Under the pieces are notes generated by a model, which saw nothing but the letters and a program-made list of their open reading frames with translations, had not been told where the DNA came from and made no database searches. DNA of 64,000 nt from SAR324 cluster bacterium (GTDB lineage: Bacteria; SAR324; XYD2-FULL-50-16), in NCBI GenBank assembly GCA_028282885.1, contig JANQGX010000045.1, forward strand, positions 62,001 to 126,000. Direction: 5' to 3'. Of this stretch, positions 33,375-41,822 are shown piece by piece. Position numbers and translations under genes: made by a program. Numbering within the stretch: position 1 is the first letter of the stretch; each line of letters starts with the position of its first letter.

Positions 33375-36311
33375 CTAATTCAGGTTGCTCTTTAAATCGT
33401 TAAACCGCTTTGACCACTCTTTTTCTTTTTTAAGATGTTCCGGGTTGATTCTTTCAAAGTAAGACTTCGCCTCTTTTTTGCGATGATTAGCCAGCAATAA
33501 CTCACTAATTTTAATCAGGCTGATCTGCTTTTCAACATCAGGGACGTTCGGCATATAGTAGATTCTGAAAAGCGCGCGAACAGAGCTATCGACGTCCCCT
33601 TTAGCGCTATTGATTGATGCATGCAGTTCCAGCGCTTTATCATAGTAAGGGGTTTGACGATAATGGTTTACATCCCCCAGTTCGGCTTCCGCTTTTTTGA
33701 ACTGTTTGAGCTTGATGAGGCTTTCAGAGAGCAGCAGTTGCCTTTTATTTGCCGCGTCGCTGTCGAGATCCGCTTTCTTCAGTTTTTGGTTCAATGCGAC
33801 GGCGTTCTTGTACTGCCCTATATTGAAGTTGGCTTGAGCAAGAATATAGCTTAACTCGTTGATGCGGTAATCTTTATTGGAAGCATCAAGTTCCCCTTTG
33901 ATTTGCTTTATGACTAATTTAGATTGACCGATTTGATTGCCGCAATAGCCAAATAAAACCAATCTGTCCCGCTTCTGAAAAAAGTTCTCTTTGGGATCAG
34001 GCTTTCTGGCGTGCCGGTAACACTTGTCATAAGATCCGTTTTGATAAAGAAGCTGCTCACGTTTAAGCTTCGCCTTCACTCTTTGAAATTCATTACTTTT
34101 TATGTAGTCGGCCAATATCTGATCGGCTTTTTCGGGCTGGTTGTTTTGCTGATGATAATCGACCAGAAGTTGGGTGAGGTTGTAACGAATATCAGGCGTC
34201 AATTGATCGTTTTGCAGCATGAGATTCGTCTCTTTCAAAAAAGAGGGGTAATCCTCTGTATAGTATGTGACCAAGGCAATATTATACTGGATGAGGCTCC
34301 GTCGTACAGGATCTTTTGTCAGTCCCAATGCTTTATAAAACTGGTTTTTGCTATCGGTGTATTGCTTCAGGTTGAAATAAGCATCCCCCAGACCGAAGTA
34401 ATAGTGAATTCGAGTATCAGGTTTCAGAGTCTGTTGCAGATACTTGGGAATTTGATTTATGATGGTTTGATATTGCCGGTTTGCCATCCAGACTTCCAGT
34501 TGCAACTCGTTGAATGCCTCACTCTGATATCGGGAGTTTTCTATTGCCTTAAGTGCTTCAGATGCTTTTTTAATACCCAATAGGGACTTTACTCGATAAA
34601 TAAAAAAGATCTCTGAGTTGATATCAGGATTCTTCAGATGAAGTTCTAAAATCCGGTCAAACTGCTTCTCTTTATACAAAGCTCTGACAGCGGACTCCAA
34701 AGCACTAACGTTTCGCTCCTGCTCCCACAGCATCAAAAAGTTCTTTGCAGCATCTTTGTTCATATTGTTTGCCAGCAAAATACTGGCTCTCATGTAGTCT
34801 AGTTCCCACTTCTGATCCGGTTTGAGGCCATCCGGATCAGAGGAGTCAAAGAGGTCCAAATACTGGCTTCTGTTTTCCAATTGATACAGGGTATACAGGC
34901 GGTGATAGGTCAACCGCGCCAGAACATCTGCTGGGCAGATCGGGACAAGATTCTGGTGACCAATCTTTGCTTTGGCATATTCCTTTTGCTTGAGGTGTGT
35001 TAGTGAGAGATTATACTGAGCCAGAAAGTACTTTTCCGTTTCAACATCGGTCGCTAATGCCCTCAGGTAGTGAGTTTCAGCTTCTTTAAGTAATCCAGTC
35101 CGAAAGGCCTGGTTTCCGTTATATAGCGATGTTTCGAAGGCCATATTGGGGAAATCGTACCGGACCCCCTTTATCTTCTCTTCCAAACCGGCATCTATTG
35201 AGGATGAGACAGACTGCGATTGAATTTTAAAAGCAGCATGGTTGTAGAAGACAGATTTCTCCGGGATGGTGTCAAATAACTTGGCGACTGCCTGCCAATT
35301 ATTCTGGTGAGTTTGGCAAGCCAGCTTCAAATACTTGACTTCATCGTCATATTCTATCATGTCCAGAGATCTGGAGCGGTCAATCAGGTTGATAGCATCC
35401 TTGTATCTTTTTAGATAGTAAAAGTTCCAGGCAATGGCCCGGACAATTGATGGCTGGTACGATATAACCTTATTGTGAGATCTTGCTTGTTCGAAATGGG
35501 TCAGGCTTTTGGTAAAAATGCCGTTATGGAAATATACAATGCCTGCAATTTCATGAAGCTTGTAAGCTGGTTTGGTGTGGGCAAGAGCGCGGAACCGGGT
35601 TTCATCCAGGTAGCGAACAGCGTGGTCCCATTTCTCCTCAAATATCAAAGCAAATAGATACATCAGGGAAAAACGGCTATGCCTGGCTTCAGGAGGGAAC
35701 AAATGTTGATGGTTCTGATAAAGTGTGATGATTTTCGTCCAATCCTGGCTTTGATATAATATAAGGGCACCGAGAAACAAAGAATCATCCCTGATGGGGA
35801 CATATCCCGCAGTAAAGCCGGATTTGGCGTAGGAATAGGCAGCTTCGAACTGACCTCTTTTAAACTTGGTCCAGGCTAGCAGCAACCTTACTTTTTCACC
35901 TATGGGCTCGTTTGTTGGTAGCAGGGATACGAGTTTATCTTCAGCCTCCTTGTAATACCCGGTCAGGTAATAGACATAAGCATTTTCCAGAACACCTCTT
36001 TCCTTCAGAAAAAATTCCGAAAACTCACCAAACGTCTTGGTAAGCCCACTGAATTTGATGCTAAGAGCGTAGTCCTCCGAAAAGGGGTAAGCTTTGACGG
36101 GTAAGGGAGGAACATATGACTCATGGAATTGCACTGACTCAAGCAAATGATAAGAGTGTCTTTCAAAGGGCTGAAGAGTGCTCTCTTTTTGAAAAGAGGA
36201 TCGGATGATCACGTTGTGAGGCTTCAGATTCTGTGCTGTTGGATTGGGGATTTCGATTAATAAAATCGCAACCAGGGTGGCCAGAGTCAGTCTGAGATAG
36301 TTACAAGTCAT
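33375..36311 (-). CDS. Secreted TPR-repeat protein of 978 residues, function unknown
   Basis: The protein starts with a signal peptide (LTLATLVAILLIEIPNPTAQ, cleaved about residue 27), so it acts in the periplasm or at the outer membrane. The rest is almost wholly helical and reads as many degenerate tetratricopeptide repeats, for example around AYVYYLTGYYKEAEDKLVSL, YFGLGDAYFNLKQYTDSKNQ and ILAQANFNIGQYKNAVALNQ. There is no enzymatic motif. Large periplasmic TPR proteins often scaffold envelope machines, and the motor cluster begins 3.8 kb away on the other strand; a link is only a guess. Confidence 0.75.
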   Translation of the reverse strand: MTCNYLRLTLATLVAILLIEIPNPTAQNLKPHNVIIRSSFQKESTLQPFERHSYHLLESVQFHESYVPPLPVKAYPFSEDYALSIKFSGLTKTFGEFSEFFLKERGVLENAYVYYLTGYYKEAEDKLVSLLPTNEPIGEKVRLLLAWTKFKRGQFEAAYSYAKSGFTAGYVPIRDDSLFLGALILYQSQDWTKIITLYQNHQHLFPPEARHSRFSLMYLFALIFEEKWDHAVRYLDETRFRALAHTKPAYKLHEIAGIVYFHNGIFTKSLTHFEQARSHNKVISYQPSIVRAIAWNFYYLKRYKDAINLIDRSRSLDMIEYDDEVKYLKLACQTHQNNWQAVAKLFDTIPEKSVFYNHAAFKIQSQSVSSSIDAGLEEKIKGVRYDFPNMAFETSLYNGNQAFRTGLLKEAETHYLRALATDVETEKYFLAQYNLSLTHLKQKEYAKAKIGHQNLVPICPADVLARLTYHRLYTLYQLENRSQYLDLFDSSDPDGLKPDQKWELDYMRASILLANNMNKDAAKNFLMLWEQERNVSALESAVRALYKEKQFDRILELHLKNPDINSEIFFIYRVKSLLGIKKASEALKAIENSRYQSEAFNELQLEVWMANRQYQTIINQIPKYLQQTLKPDTRIHYYFGLGDAYFNLKQYTDSKNQFYKALGLTKDPVRRSLIQYNIALVTYYTEDYPSFLKETNLMLQNDQLTPDIRYNLTQLLVDYHQQNNQPEKADQILADYIKSNEFQRVKAKLKREQLLYQNGSYDKCYRHARKPDPKENFFQKRDRLVLFGYCGNQIGQSKLVIKQIKGELDASNKDYRINELSYILAQANFNIGQYKNAVALNQKLKKADLDSDAANKRQLLLSESLIKLKQFKKAEAELGDVNHYRQTPYYDKALELHASINSAKGDVDSSVRALFRIYYMPNVPDVEKQISLIKISELLLANHRKKEAKSYFERINPEHLKKEKEWSKRFNDLKSNLN

Positions 36312-36831
36312 AGCAGGTGTATTTCGCAGTTCACAGGGGATACTGTCTATCTTTCATTGGTTGTCATTCACGATTACTATGTTTTTGCTGATATTACAAA
36401 TGATCCAGGTTACATGAATTGGTAGATTCCGGATCTATAAAACTATTAAGTAGGGGGCATTGAGTCGGTTATCATTTCTTGTCAGTTGAAAGAAAATAGT
36501 GGTAACCTATAACCGCATCGAAAATATGTTGGCTTGCGGAATAGAGACCAAATTTGGTTTTTCTCCGCCCGAATCAAATGTGCCAGAGTCCATAGCTGCT
36601 TGATGCAGATCATAGAGTGTTTTTTTTGAGAGGTTTTTTAAAACTGAAAACGAATATAATATTCCGAGGTTTTCCTTATGAACTACAAATTACCCATTCC
36701 AGTCACTTTGGAAACTGAGTCTGATCAGTTCTCATCCCCCAAAAAATTTATTTTCTCGAGACTTGACTAGGTAATCGATCAATGTGCTACATCTATTTAA
36801 CGTAGCCGGAAACCAATAACTAAAAACAGCA
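36312..36831. other. Non-coding gap between the divergent TPR gene and kdsA
   Basis: This AT-rich 520 bp must hold promoters for both divergent genes, but I see none of good quality. The best for kdsA is TTGACT (36763) with a 17-bp spacer to GCTACA. A 30-codon ORF at 36678-36770 has GAGG 8 nt upstream, but it has no recognisable sequence and I do not call it a gene. Confidence 0.5.
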
Positions 36832-37656
36832 ATGAAGATAACCGATAAAATAGAGGTCAATGGATCAGGTCAATTACTGATGGCTGGTAATTGCGTTTTG
36901 GAAAACAAGGCAATTGCTTTTAAGACAATCGATTTCCTGAAACAACTTGCGGAAACGATAGGGGTTGATTTTATATTTAAGGCCAGTTACAAAAAGGACA
37001 ATCGCACTTCTGAAAAGTACTTCTCTGGTTTGCCATTACCCGAGGCTTTAAGAATTTTTGAAGAGGCCAAAAAGGAATTTGATGTTCCCATTGTATCCGA
37101 TGTTCACTATCCATGGGAACTGGATGAAGGTGTTACGGAAGTTGTGGATGTTTTGCAGGTTCCCGCCTATTTGGCGATGCAGACCGAATTGGTAACTAGC
37201 ATTGCTAAAACAGGTAAGCCCGTAAATTTGAAAAAAGCCCAATTCCTCCATCCGGAAGAAATGGAGAGGGTTTGTAAGAAAGTTGAATCCACCGGGAATC
37301 AATCGATAATCCTTACCGAAAGAGGTGCCTGTTTTGGATATCGTGATCTGGTCGTTGATCTACGTTCACTTCAGATAATGAAGTCCATGGGCTACCCTGT
37401 TTTGTTTGATGCGGGACACTCTATCCGCAGGTATGGTATACCAAGTGCGGATCCAGCCGGGGGATCAAAACAATTTCTTCAGACCATGATGTCTGCGTGT
37501 GCTGCGACGGATATTGCAGGATTATTTATCGAAGTCCATCCGGATCCGAAAAATGCCTTGTGCGATGCCGCAAGTCAACTTAGTTTTGATGAGGCGAATC
37601 GTTTGATCACACGCTACTTTAAAATCGCATCCTTTGTCAGGGAACTTCAGGTCTAA
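36832..37656 (+). CDS. kdsA: 3-deoxy-8-phosphooctulonate synthase
   Basis: KdsA condenses arabinose 5-phosphate with PEP to Kdo-8-phosphate for the LPS inner core, so the cell makes a Gram-negative outer membrane. The 274-residue protein shows LLMAGNCVLENK, FKASYKKDNRTS, VSDVHYPWEL, VLQVPAYLAMQTELV, PVNLKKAQF, and ERGACFGYRDLVVDLRSL. The Asn of VNLKKAQF and the Cys of MAGNCV bear on metal dependence: Cys near the start of the barrel is typical of metal-requiring enzymes. tyrA follows 52 nt later. Confidence 0.94.
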   Translation: MKITDKIEVNGSGQLLMAGNCVLENKAIAFKTIDFLKQLAETIGVDFIFKASYKKDNRTSEKYFSGLPLPEALRIFEEAKKEFDVPIVSDVHYPWELDEGVTEVVDVLQVPAYLAMQTELVTSIAKTGKPVNLKKAQFLHPEEMERVCKKVESTGNQSIILTERGACFGYRDLVVDLRSLQIMKSMGYPVLFDAGHSIRRYGIPSADPAGGSKQFLQTMMSACAATDIAGLFIEVHPDPKNALCDAASQLSFDEANRLITRYFKIASFVRELQV

Positions 37657-37708
37657 CGTAGAATTCACTTTTATGTAGATTATCAGTATTCAGATTCGGG
37701 GGATAATT

Positions 37709-38545
37709 TTGTTGATTGATAAGATCGGAATTATCGGTGGTTCGGGGCAGATGGGTCAGATGTTTGGCAAATCCTTTGAATTGCTGGGAAAAAAGGTACT
37801 CTATTCCGATAAGTCAACAATTTCCTTCGAAAAGGAACTGGTGCAAAGCAGTGATTTGGTTATCGTCTGTGTCCCTCTTGGAGAGGGTGCAGTCGTGATT
37901 AACCGAATAGCTCCTTACCTGACTCAAAACCACCTGTTGTCAGATTTTGCTTCCGTCAAAACAGTCATCGTTCCAGAGATGCTCAAGACGGATGCCCAAG
38001 TTATCTCCAGTCATCCAATGTTTGGTCGTCTAAAAAGCATGGCCAATCAGAACATTATCCTCCTTCCTGTCCGCCCCGGTCAATTTCAGCCCGAATTGAA
38101 AAAGCTTTACAAGAGTATGGAATTAAATGTAGTCATAATCGACGAATGGGAACGTCATGACAACCTGATGAGCTATATCCAGGGATTGATGCACTTTTTT
38201 CACATCGTTTTTACACAAACAATGCGATCTGGGGATATTGATCTCTCAACTCTGCTTTCCATGTGCAGTCCGGTTTATCGGGCAAATTTTGCTTTTACCT
38301 GCAGGATTTTGCAGCGGGATCCTCATCTCTACACTCATATTCTTATGGACAATCCGGAAAATCTTAGTGTCTTGAAAAGATTTGTCGATGAAGCCCAAAA
38401 GAGTATTGCACTCATCGAATGCAAGGATGAAGAGACATTTATCGGTGATTTTCTTAAGAGCCGGAGTTTCTTGGAAGATCATGGAGAGGATTTCAGCAAG
38501 CAAAGCGATTATCTAATTGAACAGCTAAAAACCTACTCCGACTAA
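37709..38545 (+). CDS. tyrA: Prephenate dehydrogenase (TyrA family)
   Basis: The enzyme oxidatively decarboxylates prephenate in tyrosine synthesis. The NAD-binding start is IGIIGGSGQMGQMFGKSF, followed by DLVIVCVPLGEG, LLSDFASVKT, and ISSHPMFG, all typical of prephenate dehydrogenases. The His of SSHPMFG and the EWERHDNLMSYIQGLMHF region (equivalent to the HD.......LPH) complete the active site. The start is TTG with GGGGGA 5 nt upstream. The length is 278. There is no fused chorismate mutase domain. Confidence 0.85.
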   Translation: MLIDKIGIIGGSGQMGQMFGKSFELLGKKVLYSDKSTISFEKELVQSSDLVIVCVPLGEGAVVINRIAPYLTQNHLLSDFASVKTVIVPEMLKTDAQVISSHPMFGRLKSMANQNIILLPVRPGQFQPELKKLYKSMELNVVIIDEWERHDNLMSYIQGLMHFFHIVFTQTMRSGDIDLSTLLSMCSPVYRANFAFTCRILQRDPHLYTHILMDNPENLSVLKRFVDEAQKSIALIECKDEETFIGDFLKSRSFLEDHGEDFSKQSDYLIEQLKTYSD

Positions 38546-38882
38546 TCCCAACCTGTCTCTCTTCCATTGTTCCGAATTTACCCTTTCTGCCTTCGGTCAG
38601 GAATCATTTTTCGATTTTTTCGCAATTCAACTTATATCCTGTTCGGTTAATCAACAGAAACTGTCTGGTTTAAACCTATTGGCACTTTTTCCGAATGTGA
38701 TCATCAAGTTGAACAATCATAGGTTGAAAAACGGGTAGCCAGGCTCCACACAAGTTTTCACCGGCTCTGCGGAGGGGGATAAAACAAGCTCTTGTTATTT
38801 TGACCGAAGCATGCGAAACACTTTTTGATTCTCTATTCTTTTGAATTGATGCTGCAAACGTTATCTGAATTTTGAAACAGTC
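38546..38882. other. Non-coding gap upstream of the pilin-like gene
   Basis: This 337-bp stretch has no gene. TTGGCAC at 38679-38685 resembles a -24 element but lacks a -12 GC at the right distance. A C/G-rich patch (38731-38780) might form structure, but I could not match it to the c-di-GMP-I riboswitch consensus. Confidence 0.4.
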
Positions 38883-39272
38883 ATGAAAGAAATAAGCAAA
38901 GGGCTTAGTTTAATGGAGGTTATGGTTGCTTTGGTGATAGTTGCGGTTATCGCCGGAATTGCGTATCCCAGATACCAAAAAATGGTTCTTCGTTCAAAGC
39001 AAACTGAAGCCAAAACAGTTTTACGATCGATCCATATGGGGCAGGATCTTTACTTAACTGCCAACCAGAGTTTTGCTCAAAATCTGGATGATCTGGATAT
39101 CCAGATACCCACAAATGCCAAATACTCATACTCTGTAGCATTGGGAGGAGACGGGCAAACTTTTATAGCCACTGCCACTGCCAATATCGATGGAGATCCT
39201 GCCCTGGACGAGTGGCAGATAGACCATGACAACAATTTGGTAAACACCATCAACGATGTGCTGGAGCAGTGA
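38883..39272 (+). CDS. Type IV pilin-like protein
   Basis: This is a small prepilin of 129 residues. The leader MKEISKG is followed by the prepilin-peptidase site with mature N-terminus LSLMEVMVALVIVAVIAG; Glu at +5 is present and Leu stands at +1 in place of Phe. The hydrophobic helix is followed by YPRYQKMVLRSKQTEAKTVL, typical of major-pilin/PilE-like proteins. The C-terminal domain is short with no Cys pair. No pilus assembly genes are near, so it may be a major or minor pilin or a pseudopilin. Confidence 0.87.
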   Translation: MKEISKGLSLMEVMVALVIVAVIAGIAYPRYQKMVLRSKQTEAKTVLRSIHMGQDLYLTANQSFAQNLDDLDIQIPTNAKYSYSVALGGDGQTFIATATANIDGDPALDEWQIDHDNNLVNTINDVLEQ

Positions 39273-39474
39273 GCCAATAGGAGAAGAAACATATGTTTGG
39301 GCAGGGACGGTTTCTATATATGCAGACGGGAATAGAATTTGTTTGTTGTGATTACTGATTGACAGAAACTGTTTTTCCAGGCTATTTTGCATTGACTGAT
39401 GAACAACGGGACCTGTGACGATTGTTATCGACTGACTGGGAGTTGATGGGCAGGTAGTGGGTGTTCATTGAAGT

Positions 39475-39556
39475 GGCAGGCTTACCAAGTTCGACTAATA
39501 CTGTAGAAAGGAGAGTTAGAAAACTATAGTATCAGCTATGGCAGGCCTGCCTTTTT
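39475..39556 (+). ncRNA. Candidate structured RNA or elaborate terminator
   Basis: GGCAGGC (39475-39481) can pair with GCCTGCC (39545-39551), followed by TTTTTC. Inside lies a 9-bp stem ATACTGTAG (39498-39506)/CTATAGTAT (39524-39532, one G-U pair) with a 17-nt loop that contains AAAGGAGAG. It lies about 200 nt after the pilin gene and about 510 nt before the motor cluster. It might be the pilin terminator or the end of a small RNA; the GGA-bearing loop recalls CsrA-binding sites. No known RNA family was recognised. The remaining gap sequence at 39273-39474 and 39557-39937 shows nothing else. Confidence 0.4.
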
Positions 39557-39937
39557 CTTTTCACGTGTCAGACCGCATTGGTTCCTCGGAAGTTTCACTT
39601 TCCTCAAGTTTTCCCCCTTTGGTCTTTTTCCTCTAATTTTACAATGGATATTTTAAAAACACAACAGGGATTCATTATTCTTGCTTGTTAAAAATCAAGA
39701 TGTATGGTTCATCGCGCTAAATCTGCTCCATTACCAGATTTGTTTATTTTTGGTTAGCACCTGCACGAGAGCTTTTGATGATCCTCGATGAGTAATTCCT
39801 TCCACCACACTTCTCTTTTACTTCTCCTTTTTCTCAAAATAATCCTGGCGTTTTTTTTTTATCCGGTCAAATAACGATTTCAAAGTCGATTGGATAATTG
39901 CAAAGCCATACCATTAAAATGCTGTTGGTTTTTGAAG

Positions 39938-39954
39938 CTGGCATAGCTATTGCT
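39938..39954 (+). promoter_or_regulatory. Sigma-54-type promoter upstream of the motor cluster (first)
   Basis: CTGGCATAGCTATTGCT fits the -24/-12 consensus TGGCAYR-N4-TTGCW almost perfectly, with GG and GC exactly 10 bp apart. Transcription would begin near 39965, about 100 nt before the MotA-like gene. Such a promoter needs RpoN and an AAA+ activator. Confidence 0.65.
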
Positions 39955-39984
39955 TTCACAAAATCCAAAAATAGAATCCCGGAG

Positions 39985-40000
39985 TTGGCACGACTCTAGC
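39985..40000 (+). promoter_or_regulatory. Sigma-54-type promoter upstream of the motor cluster (second)
   Basis: TTGGCACGACTCTAGC has a perfect -24 half (TTGGCACG) and a -12 half TAGC in place of TTGC, again with 10 bp between GG and GC. Transcription would begin near 40012, 55 nt before the ATG at 40067. Confidence 0.5.
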
Positions 40001-40066
40001 CCGCCCGGAATGGTTTAAATACGGTTCAACCAAACAGCCGGCAAAAATTCGATTCAGGCACCTGCA

Positions 40067-41035
40067 ATGAAAGATACACTAGGAACATTATTTGGATTTA
40101 TCTTGGGCGCATCGCTGTTGATCTTTGGTATCATGTTTCCTGATAAGTATTCAAACTACTATGTGCACCAGATAACGAATTACGATCAAATGATCACCAG
40201 TATGGAAAGAGCCAGGCGCCCTGTTGCAGAGATCAACCAGGTCAAACAGGAAATGGCCGCGTTCAAGGATTCATTGATCGGCTCAATTTCACGTTTTTTG
40301 GATGCAAAATCATTTGGAATTGTTGTTGGTGGCGCATTTGCTGCCCTTCTGATCGCTTTTCCGGTCTCCAAAGCGGGAAGTACAATCAAATTTATCCTGC
40401 TGGCATTTGCCAGAAGAAGACTCCAGGAAGATTTCCTGGAGGTATATGAAACCGTGTTACGATTAGCAGCCAAGCGAAATGCCGGAGACATCATTACCGA
40501 TGCTGATATTGAAAACATAAACAATGAATACCTCAGGGAATGGGTTCAGGACTTCATTGCCGTCGATGTTGTATCCGAAGATATGATCAGGGAGATAATC
40601 GAATCAGAAATTGAGATGTACAACTACAGGGCATTTGAGGAAATTGATGTACTGAAATTTCTGGGTGCAGCCGCCCCTGCCTTTGGAATGGTGGGAACGG
40701 TGGTTGGATTGATTTTGATGCTGGGAGCTGCTGCAGGCGAGAACACGAGCATATCCGATGTGATGGGATCGATGTCGGTAGCTTTGATTACAACACTTTA
40801 TGGTGTACTGGCAGCACAGTTGATATTTATCCCTGTTGCTTCGAAACGATTTCAGTTGAAAGAATCTAATGCAAAACTGTTGGAAATGATTCAGGAAGGA
40901 ATTCTCTATCTAAAACGAAGAGAGCTTGTTGAGGTTGCCAGTCAGGATTTGATTATCTATCTGCCACCAAAACTTAGAATGAGGGTCGAAGAAGAGCGCA
41001 GGTTGGCTATGGAGTCAGGAGATCTTGGTCTATGA
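40067..41035 (+). CDS. MotA-like stator subunit (MotA/TolQ/ExbB superfamily)
   Basis: This is an inner-membrane ion-channel subunit of 322 residues with four predicted helices (about 5-23, 82-99, 195-215, 228-250). SFGIVVGGAFAALLIAFPVS and LGAAAPAFGMVGTVVGLILML followed by MSVALITTLYGVLAAQLIF are clear MotA motifs, closer to flagellar MotA than to TolQ or ExbB. A large cytoplasmic loop (about 100-190) carries the charged residues that would touch a rotor. Unlike flagellar MotA, about 55 residues lie between helices 1 and 2. Its stop overlaps the start of the MotB-like gene by 4 nt. Two sigma-54-like promoters precede it. Confidence 0.88.
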   Translation: MKDTLGTLFGFILGASLLIFGIMFPDKYSNYYVHQITNYDQMITSMERARRPVAEINQVKQEMAAFKDSLIGSISRFLDAKSFGIVVGGAFAALLIAFPVSKAGSTIKFILLAFARRRLQEDFLEVYETVLRLAAKRNAGDIITDADIENINNEYLREWVQDFIAVDVVSEDMIREIIESEIEMYNYRAFEEIDVLKFLGAAAPAFGMVGTVVGLILMLGAAAGENTSISDVMGSMSVALITTLYGVLAAQLIFIPVASKRFQLKESNAKLLEMIQEGILYLKRRELVEVASQDLIIYLPPKLRMRVEEERRLAMESGDLGL

Positions 41036-41676
41036 GTCAGAAGAAAGAACTGGGTGGCGGTGTACCCGAATGGATTGTCACTTTTGCAGATTTAATGACG
41101 CTGCTGTTTTGCTTTTTTGTGCTACTGACGACTTTGTCAACACAGCCCAAGAACTGCAGCGGTATTGAAAATTACTTGAGTTCGAACCGTACCAAGTTTA
41201 AAAATTTCGAATTAAGATCCAGCAAGTTGCAATGTATTTTGTCGCTGCCGTCAGATTATCTGTTCACTTCAGGAAGTGATGCGGTGCAAAGGGGAGCCTT
41301 AAATTCTCTTGCCCCTCTTTTTCGTGCAATCCGGCAGATGGATGAACATGCGAATGACTTGCTGGTTGTTGAAGGCCATACTGATGATGTGCCTATCAAG
41401 ACGAAGAAGTTCCCCAGCAACTGGGAACTAAGTTCGGCAAGGGCGACCAATATCGCCACCTATCTGGTTAATCAGGTGGGATATCCCGGCACAACAGTTT
41501 CCGTCAGTGCTTACGCCGACAGCAGACCCAAAGAGAGATACGAAGATATCTACGGTGCCAGAAAAACCGGCGCCGAATTAAGAGCAGCCCGGAAAACCAA
41601 TCGTCGCGTGGAAATAATATTGGCTAACCAGCCAAAGGCGAGGGAAGAGACGCAGATGCTGTTTGATGGACGGTAA
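41032..41676 (+). CDS. MotB-like stator subunit with OmpA peptidoglycan-binding domain
   Basis: The N-terminus has the MotB signature PEWIVTFADLMTLLFCFFVL, including the ion-carrying Asp (residue 20) in a single membrane helix. The C-terminal half is an OmpA/MotB domain with VEGHTDDVPI, NWELSSARATNIATYL and KTNRRVEI, which anchors the stator to peptidoglycan. The length of 214 is short for flagellar MotB (about 300), so the plug/linker is brief. It is coupled to the MotA-like gene by ATGA overlap. Together they form a complete ion-driven stator. Confidence 0.9.
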   Translation: MSQKKELGGGVPEWIVTFADLMTLLFCFFVLLTTLSTQPKNCSGIENYLSSNRTKFKNFELRSSKLQCILSLPSDYLFTSGSDAVQRGALNSLAPLFRAIRQMDEHANDLLVVEGHTDDVPIKTKKFPSNWELSSARATNIATYLVNQVGYPGTTVSVSAYADSRPKERYEDIYGARKTGAELRAARKTNRRVEIILANQPKAREETQMLFDGR

Positions 41677-41822
41677 GATGGAGGTTACACGGCTTTGAGA
41701 TAGAGAATGATAAAAATTGCATTACCCTCTGACTTAAGCTAGCATCGAACCATGTAATTGAAAACTATGATTTTATGGGTTTTCTTTTTAATTTGTAATT
41801 AAACTTTAGCCAATTGATAAAA

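Noticed and set aside
36678..36770. 30-codon ORF upstream of kdsA with a possible GAGG ribosome-binding site
   Set aside because: There is no resemblance to a known small protein and a single weak site is not enough; conservation would be needed.
38679..38695. TTGGCAC upstream of the pilin gene as a sigma-54 promoter
   Set aside because: The -12 position reads GA, not GC, at the required spacing, so the match is incomplete.
38720..38800. Possible c-di-GMP riboswitch before the pilin gene
   Set aside because: The conserved GCAAAGCC-type core and tetraloop receptor could not be found.
39292..39357. 21-codon ORF after the pilin gene, with AGGAG 9 nt upstream
   Set aside because: The ribosome-binding site is fair, but the peptide is too short to judge and may be chance.
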